This document shows, piece by piece, positions 1-6,320 of a DNA stretch of 34,251 nt (the first letter of the stretch is position 1; every line of letters begins with the position of its first letter). This stretch comes from Prevotella sp. (lineage in GTDB: Bacteria; Bacteroidota; Bacteroidia; Bacteroidales; Bacteroidaceae), in assembly GCA_016291595.1 (NCBI GenBank), contig JAEEXN010000024.1, positions 1 through 34,251 of the forward strand. The letters run 5' to 3'. The notes below the pieces were generated by a model. The model did not search any database. It was given only the letters and a program-made list of their open reading frames with translations, and was not told the DNA's origin. The position numbers and the translations under genes were made by a program.

Positions 1-114
1 GCAGCCGTCGGGGATATGGTCAGCGGTCAATGGAAAAAATGCGGATTGCCTGATCGTTGGGACGGACGTAGTGCAGAGCGGATAGTTCAGATATTAATAG
101 ATACTAATAGATAA
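1..114 (+). CDS. wecB: UDP-N-acetylglucosamine 2-epimerase (non-hydrolysing), C-terminal fragment
   Basis: Open from the first base to a TAA at 112-114; the 37 visible residues contain W-D-G-R-S-A-E-R-I-V. A WDG(K/R)xAxRI tail is typical of the last helix of WecB/MnaA epimerases, which interconvert UDP-GlcNAc and UDP-ManNAc for surface polysaccharide synthesis. The assignment rests on this short tail only. The next gene starts 22 bases downstream with no terminator between, so the two may be co-transcribed. Confidence 0.7.
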   Translation, partial: AAVGDMVSGQWKKCGLPDRWDGRSAERIVQILIDTNR

Positions 115-136
115 AAATTTAATAAAGAAAAGAAGA

Positions 137-520
137 ATGAAAAAGATTGTAATGATGGCTGTAATGACCATAGCCACAATGAGCGTTACTGCTCAGGATG
201 TAATGAAAAAGCAGAGCGACGGAACCTACGTCGTTAATACTACCACACTTGCCAAAGACGTAAAGGGATACAAGAGCACTACTCCCGTAGAGATTCATAT
301 TCAGAAGAACAAAGTGGTGAAGGTGGTTGCCTTGAAGAATACTGAGTCGCCCAAGTATTTTGCCAAGGTGAAGGCTAACGTGATGAAAGCTTGGGACGGT
401 ATGAAAGTTTCGAAGGCCGTAACGGCTAAAGTAGACGGTGTGACAGGTGCTACAATGTCTTCTGATGCGGTAAAGGAAAACGTGAAGCGAGGATTGGAGT
501 ATTACAAAAAGCATAAGTAA
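137..520 (+). CDS. small exported FMN-binding domain protein
   Basis: A 127-residue protein with a Sec signal peptide (MKK start, hydrophobic stretch, cut after about residue 20, V-T-A-Q). The rest is one FMN_bind domain. Its end carries D-G-V-T-G-A-T (residues 100-106), matching the [ST]GAT motif in which the threonine (here T106) is covalently flavinylated by ApbE in RnfG, NqrC and related extracytosolic flavoproteins. No membrane anchor or second domain is visible, so it should be a free periplasmic or surface flavoprotein passing electrons outside the cytoplasm. That role is inferred from the family. A purine-rich stretch (AAAGAAAAGAAG) precedes the ATG. A hairpin terminator follows. Confidence 0.8.
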   Translation: MKKIVMMAVMTIATMSVTAQDVMKKQSDGTYVVNTTTLAKDVKGYKSTTPVEIHIQKNKVVKVVALKNTESPKYFAKVKANVMKAWDGMKVSKAVTAKVDGVTGATMSSDAVKENVKRGLEYYKKHK

Positions 521-537
521 TAACCGTATAATTGTTG

Positions 538-583
538 CTGGCTTTGTTGACTCAATGTGAGTCGGCAGGCCAGTTTTTATTTT
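538..583 (+). terminator. intrinsic terminator after the FMN-binding gene
   Basis: CTGGC at 538-542 pairs with GCCAG at 569-573. The inner arms (TTGTTGACTC with GAGTCGGCAG) add ten pairs, three of them G-U, around an AATGT loop. A T-rich tail, TTTTTATTTT, starts at 574. This is a textbook Rho-independent terminator. Confidence 0.85.
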
Positions 584-608
584 AATAACACAAACAAACT
601 GACAGCCT

Positions 609-1598
609 ATGAGGAAAGTTTTTACTATTTGTCTGTTATTGCCATTCTTGGGAGTTATGGCGCAAGGGCCAAACAACTCGGGTTCCTATTATCAAAGTGC
701 CAACGGCCAAAAAGGTGAGGCATTGAAAACGGCTTTGTGTGGGATTATCTATAACCGCAATGAGGGAGGTAGTCTCAGTAATGCCTACAAAGCACTTTGG
801 ACACATTTTAGAACTACCGACAAACGGGCTGATGGCAAAGTGTGGGATATGTATTCTAATACAACTAATTATACTTTTGGTACAGACCAGGCTGGAAACT
901 ACAAGAATGAGGGAGATGTATATAATCGAGAGCATTCATTCCCTAACAGTTGGTTTGGGGGTGAAATAATGCCTATGTATACAGATCTGAACCATCTTTT
1001 TCCAACGGATGGCTATGTGAACAACCGGCGTAACAATTATCCATTTGGAGAAAATAACGGCGATATCTATAAGTCGAACAATGGCTTCAGCAAACTAGGC
1101 ACATGCACTTATCCTGGCTATACGGGCACCGTGTTCGAGCCTAACGATGAATACAAGGGTGACTTCGCGCGTACCTATTTTTATATGGTGACCTGCTATG
1201 AGGAGAAAATAGTTGATTGGTATAAAAATTATTCAGAGTCACGGCCCACTCTTGATGGCAAAACTTATCCCGGTCTTTCATCGTGGCAGTTGGAGATGTT
1301 GATGAAATGGGCCAAAAACGATCCTGTCAGCGAGAAGGAGACCAATCGGAATATAGCTGTGTATGGCATTCAGGAGAACCGCAATCCCTTTATCGATTAT
1401 CCCGGATTGGAGAATTATATCTGGGGCGACATGAAGAATATAGCCTTCTCTTACGACAATTACACCTCCGGTGTTGTCACCGTTCCCGTCGAATTACGTA
1501 ACTCAACCGACATCTATACGATTTCCGGTCAGCGCGTGCGTGGTGCTCTGCCTAAGGGCATTTATATCCGTGGTGGCAAGAAGTTTGTCGTGAAATAA
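609..1598 (+). CDS. secreted endonuclease I family nuclease with C-terminal sorting-like tail
   Basis: A 329-residue protein with a signal peptide (residues 1-19, ending V-M-A-Q). The body is an endonuclease I (EndA/NucM, His-Me finger) domain. R-E-H at 107-109 followed by S-F-P-N-S-W-F, and then D-L-N-H-L-F-P with V-N-N-R-R-N-N-Y-P-F-G-E, correspond to the family's REHVWPxSW and DLHNLxPxxxxVNxxRxNxPFG motifs. It should cleave extracellular DNA or RNA nonspecifically. The last 35 residues (I-Y-T-I-S-G-Q-R-V ... L-P-K-G-I-Y-I ... K-F-V-V-K) resemble a type-A C-terminal sorting domain of the type IX secretion system, suggesting surface delivery. I see no clear promoter between the upstream terminator and the ATG. 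The next gene begins 15 bases downstream. Confidence 0.88.
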   Translation: MRKVFTICLLLPFLGVMAQGPNNSGSYYQSANGQKGEALKTALCGIIYNRNEGGSLSNAYKALWTHFRTTDKRADGKVWDMYSNTTNYTFGTDQAGNYKNEGDVYNREHSFPNSWFGGEIMPMYTDLNHLFPTDGYVNNRRNNYPFGENNGDIYKSNNGFSKLGTCTYPGYTGTVFEPNDEYKGDFARTYFYMVTCYEEKIVDWYKNYSESRPTLDGKTYPGLSSWQLEMLMKWAKNDPVSEKETNRNIAVYGIQENRNPFIDYPGLENYIWGDMKNIAFSYDNYTSGVVTVPVELRNSTDIYTISGQRVRGALPKGIYIRGGKKFVVK

Positions 1599-1612
1599 GC
1601 AGCCATTAATTA

Positions 1613-2392
1613 ATGAAAGCTCTGTTTTTCGACATCGACGGAACGCTAGTCAGTTTTCAGACACACAAAATACCTGCGTCAACCATTTTTGCGTTGACGC
1701 AGGCCAAAGCCAATGGAGCAAAGGTGTTCATCTCAACGGGACGCCCTCGCTCCTACATTAATAACCTTGATGCTATCGAGCATCTCATCGACGGCTACAT
1801 CACCACCACCGGTGCGCTTTGCACTGTGGGCGATGAGGTCGTTTGTTGCCAGCCTATTCCGCACAACGATGTCAGAAGCATGCTTCATATGGCGCAGACA
1901 AAAGGTTTTGCCTGTGCCTTTATCGGCGAGCACGATAATGCCGTAGTGAATTATAACGAAGAGCTGGTACGTATATTCAAACAACTGCTTAACATTCCGA
2001 CAGTCGATCAAGTCGTGCCTGTTGAAAACGTCATGCAACAACAAGTATTGCAATTGATTCCCCTCATAACGATAGATGAGGAACCGGCCGTCATGCATGG
2101 TCTGCCTCATTGTGTGTCTAGTCGCTGGCATCCTGCTTTCACCGACATCACATCTTGTGAGGCTGACAAGGGCAAAGGATTGGAATCTATCTGCCGTTAT
2201 CTGCAAATCAGTCCCGAAGATACAATAGCTTTTGGCGATGGGGGCAATGATATAGCTATTCTATGTCGTGCTGGAAAGGGTGTGGCCATGGGCAATGCCA
2301 CTGACCAGGTTAAGCAGAATGCAGACATGGTCACCACTTCTGTCGACGATAATGGTATTCTTAATGCCTTGCGTCAGCTGAAAGTCGTCTGA
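1613..2392 (+). CDS. Cof-type HAD-IIB family phosphatase
   Basis: A 259-residue soluble protein. HAD motif I is F-F-D-I-D-G-T-L (residues 4-11, nucleophile and acid/base aspartates), motif II the S-T-G-R stretch near residue 42, and motif IV F-G-D-G-G-N-D near residue 206. The mid-sequence insertion is of the type-IIB cap kind. Members dephosphorylate sugar phosphates, pyridoxal phosphate or flavin nucleotides, and the substrate cannot be read from sequence. It lies 15 bases after the nuclease and 29 before the P-type ATPase, so it is probably co-transcribed with both. Confidence 0.85.
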   Translation: MKALFFDIDGTLVSFQTHKIPASTIFALTQAKANGAKVFISTGRPRSYINNLDAIEHLIDGYITTTGALCTVGDEVVCCQPIPHNDVRSMLHMAQTKGFACAFIGEHDNAVVNYNEELVRIFKQLLNIPTVDQVVPVENVMQQQVLQLIPLITIDEEPAVMHGLPHCVSSRWHPAFTDITSCEADKGKGLESICRYLQISPEDTIAFGDGGNDIAILCRAGKGVAMGNATDQVKQNADMVTTSVDDNGILNALRQLKVV

Positions 2393-2420
2393 TATTTCAT
2401 CTGCCAGAGTTTATGTCCAT

Positions 2421-4397
2421 ATGATCAAGAAAACAATCCCTGTTGTAGGTATGGCCTGTTCGGCCTGTTCGTCTCACGTTGAAAAGAAACTCAACTCCTT
2501 GGAAGGCATCTCTTCGGCAGCTGTTTCGCTGGCGGGACGTTCGGCATGGGTGGAATATGATCCGGAAGTTATCTCATTGGAGAAGATGAAGGAGGCAGTA
2601 AACAGCATCGGATTCGATCTTGTGATTGAAGAAGACCGCAGCGCTGTTGAGATAGAAAGGCAGTCATACCGCCTGTTGCGCCGCAAAATGCTGTTGTCGT
2701 GGGTGTTCGCCTTGTTGGTAATGGCTATCTCCATGGGGTGGTTGCGTCTTTTTAAAGAAGCAGACACCTCGGTCAGCCGTAGTTTTGCCAACCAAGTTTG
2801 CCTGCTGCTTTCATTAGCGAATATGCTTTATCCTGGACGGCAGTTCTATATCAATGCCTGGAAACAGTTGCGCAATCGAACCGCTTCCATGGATACGTTG
2901 GTGGCTATGTCAACGCTCATAGCCTTCCTTTTTAGTGCCTTCAATACGTTTTTCGGTGATGCTGTCTGGGGCGTTCACGGTATTGAATGGCATACTTATT
3001 TCGACGCGTCGGTAATGATTATCACTTTTGTGCTGACGGGCCGCGTGTTGGAGGAACGTGCTAAGAACGCCACAGCCGATAGTATTCGCACATTGATGGG
3101 CATGCAGCCGAAGACGGCTAGATTGGTTTCCTCATCCAAAAACGAGGTGCAGAAAGAAGAGGATGAGGATAAGTTTAACAATGTTCCCATCTCAACCATT
3201 TCTTATGGTGACTTGTTGGAGGTGCGGGCCGGCGAGCGACTGCCCGTAGACGGTGATGTATGGGAGGCCACTAGTTTCATGACCCCCGACGGAGCCTATG
3301 TTGACGAGAGCATGATTTCGGGCGAGCCGACTCCCGTCTTGAAGCAGCGAGGCTCAAGAGTGTTGGCCGGAACAGTGCTTCAGCAGGGCACTCTGCGTTT
3401 CCGCGCGCGTCAGACCGGTGAGCAGACAGCCATCGCCCGCATCATCCAGATGGTGGAAGAGGCTCAAGGCTCGAAGGCTCCCGTGCAGCGGGTTGTCGAC
3501 AAGATAGCCATGATTTTCGTACCGTGTGTGCTTGGTTTGTCGTTCGTGACGTTTCTCGCATGGTGGATAGCTGGCGGAAACGAAGCACTCCCGCATGCCA
3601 TTCTTTCGGCTGTGGCCGTGCTGGTTATAGCCTGTCCGTGCGCCATGGGACTGGCTACGCCTACAGCCTTGATGGTGGGTATAGGCAAAGCTGCCGAGAA
3701 AAATATACTGATAAAAGACGCTACGGCACTTGAAAACATGCGTACTGTGGATGCCATGGTGGTCGACAAAACAGGAACGCTGACGATTCCCAACCGCGAC
3801 ATCGACTTTACCCGTGCCGGCAATCTGCCCTTGGAGGAGCGCGAGACGCTGAAACCCTATGCCCGCGAGGCCGTTGAGCAACTTCGCAAGGATGGGATTG
3901 AGGTCTACATGATGAGCGGCGACAACGATGAGGCTGCCCGCTATTGGGCCGAGAAAGCCGGCATCAGTCATTACCAGAGCCAAGTGAAACCACAAGACAA
4001 GGAGAATATGGTGCGCCAGCTGCAGCAGGAGGGCCGTCGCGTGGCCATGGTGGGCGACGGCATCAACGACTCTCAGGCATTGGCGGCAGCCGATGTTAGT
4101 ATTGCCATGGGGCAGGGCACCGATGTGGCTATGGATGTTGCGCAAATAACACTCATGGGTACCGACCTTCGCCGCATCCCCGATGCTATTAGCTTGTCGC
4201 GCCATACGGTCAGCATGATTCGTCAAAACTTGTTCTGGGCTTTTATTTACAATATCGTCTGTATACCATTGGCTGCAGGAGTATTACACATTTTTGGCAT
4301 TGATTTCCAGATTACACCGATGTGGGCAAGTGCATTGATGGCTTGTTCGAGCGTTAGTGTAGTGGCTAACAGTCTGAGGTTAAAGTACATAAAATGA
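2421..4397 (+). CDS. copA: copper-type P1B ATPase lacking most of the nucleotide-binding domain
   Basis: A 658-residue heavy-metal P-type ATPase. There is one N-terminal HMA domain with metal-binding C13-x-x-C16, then transmembrane helices and an actuator domain with S-G-E at 300-302. The C405-P-C407 transport motif marks Cu(I)-type pumps. Next come the phosphorylation site D449-K-T-G-T-L-T, S-G-D-N at 499-502 and G-D-G-I-N-D at 545-550. Only 43 residues separate DKTGTLT from SGDN, where CopA proteins normally have well over 100 including the N-domain with its S-E-H-P-L ATP-binding motif. Here the chain passes from I-P-N-R-D-I-D-F-T straight into L-P-L-E-E-R-E-T-L-K-P, the P-domain segment that normally follows the N-domain. 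The reading frame is intact. Copper export is the family role; activity without an N-domain is doubtful. Confidence 0.85.
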   Translation: MIKKTIPVVGMACSACSSHVEKKLNSLEGISSAAVSLAGRSAWVEYDPEVISLEKMKEAVNSIGFDLVIEEDRSAVEIERQSYRLLRRKMLLSWVFALLVMAISMGWLRLFKEADTSVSRSFANQVCLLLSLANMLYPGRQFYINAWKQLRNRTASMDTLVAMSTLIAFLFSAFNTFFGDAVWGVHGIEWHTYFDASVMIITFVLTGRVLEERAKNATADSIRTLMGMQPKTARLVSSSKNEVQKEEDEDKFNNVPISTISYGDLLEVRAGERLPVDGDVWEATSFMTPDGAYVDESMISGEPTPVLKQRGSRVLAGTVLQQGTLRFRARQTGEQTAIARIIQMVEEAQGSKAPVQRVVDKIAMIFVPCVLGLSFVTFLAWWIAGGNEALPHAILSAVAVLVIACPCAMGLATPTALMVGIGKAAEKNILIKDATALENMRTVDAMVVDKTGTLTIPNRDIDFTRAGNLPLEERETLKPYAREAVEQLRKDGIEVYMMSGDNDEAARYWAEKAGISHYQSQVKPQDKENMVRQLQQEGRRVAMVGDGINDSQALAAADVSIAMGQGTDVAMDVAQITLMGTDLRRIPDAISLSRHTVSMIRQNLFWAFIYNIVCIPLAAGVLHIFGIDFQITPMWASALMACSSVSVVANSLRLKYIK

Positions 4398-4442
4398 GCT
4401 GGAAACATCTGCCATAGTGCAGAAGGCAATGATACAGATGTA

Positions 4443-4502
4443 GAAGGCTGCTCTGGCGTCATAGAGGGCACTTCCATGATTGTGGAAGGCTACTCTGTGC
4501 CC
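4443..4502. terminator. hairpin with an imperfect 13-base repeat between convergent genes
   Basis: GGGCAC (4466-4471) can pair with GTGCCC (4497-4502), enclosing a nested TTCCA/TGGAA stem (4472-4476 with 4483-4487). It abuts the stop codon of the minus-strand gene that ends at 4503. GAAGGCTGCTCTG (4443-4455) recurs with one change as GAAGGCTACTCTG at 4485-4497. A T-run is absent, so terminator function is an inference from the position between convergent genes. Confidence 0.4.
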
Positions 4503-5273
4503 CTATCTCATATCTCTCTGAGGGAAAGAGTTGAAATCATCATTAGTTGGATAGCCAAAAGGATGCATCCAATCAGGTCCTTTGCGGCTCTCAACAGAAA
4601 CTTGGATGCTAAACGATGGTGAGAAATTGTAGCGCACAGCAGCTCCAAGGCGGTCGCCAATATTGCTCATGTCGTAGAGGGGTAGGGGCATGGCCTTGTT
4701 TACCAATGACTTCTGCGCATAGAGGTATGCTTCCCAATGGTCATCAAACTTGTATCCAAGAACGGCATTGATGCCAGCATCGCGCCATGAGTCATGCGCC
4801 CAGGAGATATTGTTGAAGTATCCGCCAACAGCCAACGACAGCTTGTCGGTAAGGGGCTGGGCATACATCAGCGAGATGTCCTGCTGAAAACCAGTGCCTT
4901 TGTGCCATGCGTTCTTGCCAAACTGGGCAAAGACAGAGGCACCGAGATTAACATTGAGGCCCTTGTGAAGCTGCCAGTCGTACCATCCGCCCCACCACAG
5001 TGGGTAAAATCCGAAGGTTCGTGTCTGTCCGAAACGGTTCAAGAATGGCAGATGCAGCGAGTCTTGCGATGCCAATTCGGTTCGCTGTGCTTCCTTTTGC
5101 TTTCCGAATGTGGAGGGTTGTGGTTGAAGACGATCGGCTGAGGGCGTTCTACCAACACCTTCTTGTACCACTGGAATCGTATCGATAGTCGATTTCAGAG
5201 GTGTTCTTACTTCCTGAGCTTGTGTCAGAGAAGTAAGCAAAATGGCTGCAATGATGAACAGTTTCCGCTTCAT
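4503..5273 (-). CDS. exported outer-membrane-barrel-like protein of unknown function
   Basis: A 256-residue protein with a signal peptide (MKRKLFIIAAILL..., cut near residue 20 after T-Q-A-Q). Residues 20-80 are polar and probably disordered. The remainder shows alternating hydrophobic strands rich in Trp, Tyr and Phe with G-x-N turns (L-W-W-G-G-W-Y-D-W, Y-F-N-N-I-S-W, A-Y-L-Y-A-Q-K, V-R-Y-N-F), the pattern of a small outer-membrane beta-barrel of perhaps eight strands. I cannot name the family. Its promoter leaves only about 8 bases between the -7 element and the ATG. Confidence 0.7.
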   Translation of the reverse strand: MKRKLFIIAAILLTSLTQAQEVRTPLKSTIDTIPVVQEGVGRTPSADRLQPQPSTFGKQKEAQRTELASQDSLHLPFLNRFGQTRTFGFYPLWWGGWYDWQLHKGLNVNLGASVFAQFGKNAWHKGTGFQQDISLMYAQPLTDKLSLAVGGYFNNISWAHDSWRDAGINAVLGYKFDDHWEAYLYAQKSLVNKAMPLPLYDMSNIGDRLGAAVRYNFSPSFSIQVSVESRKGPDWMHPFGYPTNDDFNSFPQRDMR

Positions 5274-5281
5274 GACAAGGG

Positions 5282-5312
5282 CAAAGTTAAGCCAATAGCC
5301 TGTAACTGCAAA
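5282..5312 (-). promoter_or_regulatory. Bacteroidota promoter of the barrel-like gene
   Basis: On the minus strand, TTTG (5312-5309), 19 bases, then TAACTTTG (5289-5282), a full match to TTTG-N19-21-TAnnTTTG. The start codon lies 8 bases beyond the -7 element, so the mRNA leader should be only a few bases. Confidence 0.65.
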
Positions 5313-5352
5313 ATATTTAACGCTCTTTTTTCTTTATTTAACCACTCATTCA

Positions 5353-5383
5353 TGGTGTTTTACACCAATTAATGATATCTTTG
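5353..5383 (+). promoter_or_regulatory. promoter with overlapping dyad upstream of the 193-residue exported protein
   Basis: A -7 element TATCTTTG lies at 5376-5383. The -33 region is occupied by a perfect 6-base inverted repeat with 3-base spacer, TGGTGT-TTT-ACACCA (5353-5367), placed as an operator would be. About 45 bases of leader follow before the ATG at 5433, including AGGAGG-like AGGAGGT at 5394-5400. Confidence 0.55.
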
Positions 5384-5432
5384 CAGCGCACATAGGAGGT
5401 ATAATCCTAAATATTAACTTAATAAGGATCGT

Positions 5433-6014
5433 ATGAAAGTAAAAAGATTGGTATTAGTGCTCATGGCCGGTATGATGCTGGCTGCTCCTGCTAACGCACA
5501 GAGCGACAAAGCAAGAAAAGTGGGCAAGGATATTCAGAATGCCGTTAGTGACTTCTGGAAAAAAGCAAAGAAAGGTGTTAATAATACTGTTGAGGCTATC
5601 AGCGATGAACTGAGCAGCGACACGGTGGGTGTGAAGTATATCGATGGAAATAGGTACATGCGCATCTACGACACAAATCTCTATAGAGAGAGTGATGCTG
5701 CCGAGCTTCTTGGGCTTTGCCGTAAGGAATTCTCAAAAAGTTATCCTCAGGCAAAGATCATCTCTTGCGTGATTCCGCAGCAGAAATGGGAGAATCTGCC
5801 CGTTCGGAAAAATGGTGATATAGTTTCATATAAGTTCCGGCTGTATTGTTATGTGCTGGCAAAGGATGGTAATGAGGGCTACATTAATGCGCGCTACCGT
5901 TTTGAGAAGTCCAAGGACATTGGAAAGTCGATTGTAAAAAACGAGGAGCGCTGGCCCGAGCAGGTTCGTGTGAATGCTCTTACAAATGATGTCTACGAAC
6001 AGCTGATTAAGTAA
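5433..6014 (+). CDS. exported protein of unknown function
   Basis: A 193-residue protein with a signal peptide ending A-N-A-Q (about residue 23). A basic, helix-forming stretch (residues 24-60, many Lys and Ala) is followed by a compact domain with an alternating strand pattern (Y-I-D-G-N-R-Y-M-R-I-Y, Y-K-F-R-L-Y-C-Y-V-L, Y-I-N-A-R-Y-R-F). I do not recognise the family. There is no lipobox and no transmembrane helix after the signal, so it is probably periplasmic or surface-exposed. It is transcribed divergently from the barrel-like protein at 4503 and stands alone. Confidence 0.65.
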   Translation: MKVKRLVLVLMAGMMLAAPANAQSDKARKVGKDIQNAVSDFWKKAKKGVNNTVEAISDELSSDTVGVKYIDGNRYMRIYDTNLYRESDAAELLGLCRKEFSKSYPQAKIISCVIPQQKWENLPVRKNGDIVSYKFRLYCYVLAKDGNEGYINARYRFEKSKDIGKSIVKNEERWPEQVRVNALTNDVYEQLIK

Positions 6015-6052
6015 TATCCGGTAAGAAAACAATCGTTTTGAAAGGGAAAAAG

Positions 6053-6073
6053 AACATTTTCTTCCAAAATGTT
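6053..6073. repeat. perfect 8-base dyad overlapping the -33 element of the aromatic operon
   Basis: AACATTTT (6053-6060), CTTCC, AAAATGTT (6066-6073). The right arm overlaps the TTTG -33 element at 6072-6075. No T-tract follows, so a repressor or activator site is as likely as a terminator of the upstream gene. Confidence 0.5.
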
Positions 6074-6103
6074 TGCGTAGTTCGAATAAAAGTTTTACAT
6101 TTG
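6072..6103 (+). promoter_or_regulatory. promoter of the phenylalanine/tyrosine operon
   Basis: TTTG (6072-6075), 20 bases, TACATTTG (6096-6103): an exact match to the Bacteroidota consensus. Transcription should start near 6108, about 25 bases before the leader peptide ATG. Confidence 0.75.
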
Positions 6104-6132
6104 CATCCGATTATCAATAAAAGAACAAAATT

Positions 6133-6210
6133 ATGAGTCATTTGAACGCATCTTTTTATTGCTTTTATTATTACTTTACAGGAAACTGTGAAGCGGGAAG
6201 TTGCGTGTAG
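6133..6210 (+). CDS. pheL: Phe/Tyr-rich leader peptide of the aromatic amino acid operon
   Basis: A 25-codon open frame starting ATG 6133 and ending TAG 6208-6210. Codons 8-15 read F-Y-C-F-Y-Y-Y-F, seven of eight being Phe or Tyr, the two products of the operon downstream. The peptide begins M-S-H-L-N-A-S. Its end (N-C-E-A-G-S-C-V) is encoded by the RNA that also forms one arm of the antiterminator (6187-6198). Position, codon bias and overlap with the RNA switch are those of a ribosome-mediated attenuator leader, not a protein with its own function. The gene name is by analogy with enterobacterial pheL. Confidence 0.82.
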   Translation: MSHLNASFYCFYYYFTGNCEAGSCV

Positions 6211-6290
6211 AATTCAACTTATAGACAAGATTTCATCTGAGAGAAGATACATCAAGTCCCGCTTCACAAACATGAGGCGGGACTTTCTTT
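6187..6290 (+). promoter_or_regulatory. transcription attenuator: antiterminator and terminator alternatives
   Basis: TGTGAAGCGGGA (6187-6198) is perfectly complementary over 12 bases to TCCCGCTTCACA (6257-6268), forming the antiterminator. The same segment, as 6254-6266, pairs instead with 6273-6285 to form the terminator. A ribosome stalled on the Phe/Tyr codons (6154-6177) leaves 6187-6198 largely free, so the antiterminator forms. A ribosome reaching the stop codon at 6208 covers it and the terminator forms. The operon should therefore be on when charged tRNA-Phe or tRNA-Tyr is scarce. Confidence 0.82.
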
Positions 6291-6296
6291 CAGTTT
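6254..6296 (+). terminator. intrinsic terminator of the attenuator
   Basis: The 13-pair stem is 6254-6266 (AAGTCCCGCTTCA) with 6273-6285 (TGAGGCGGGACTT), one pair being T-G, around loop CAAACA. It is followed by the T-rich TCTTTCAGTTTT. Forms only when the antiterminator partner at 6187-6198 is masked. Confidence 0.82.
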
Positions 6297-6320
6297 TAAT
6301 GACAAGAAGAATCAATAGAA

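Noticed and set aside
119..676. 185-codon minus-strand open frame over the FMN-binding gene and the start of the nuclease
   Set aside because: It crosses two genes and a terminator on the other strand and has no plausible domain.
3354..4226. 290-codon minus-strand open frame opposite the P-type ATPase
   Set aside because: It lies wholly within a strongly supported gene, is rich in His and Cys without any recognisable motif, and is a mirror of the codon pattern on the other strand.
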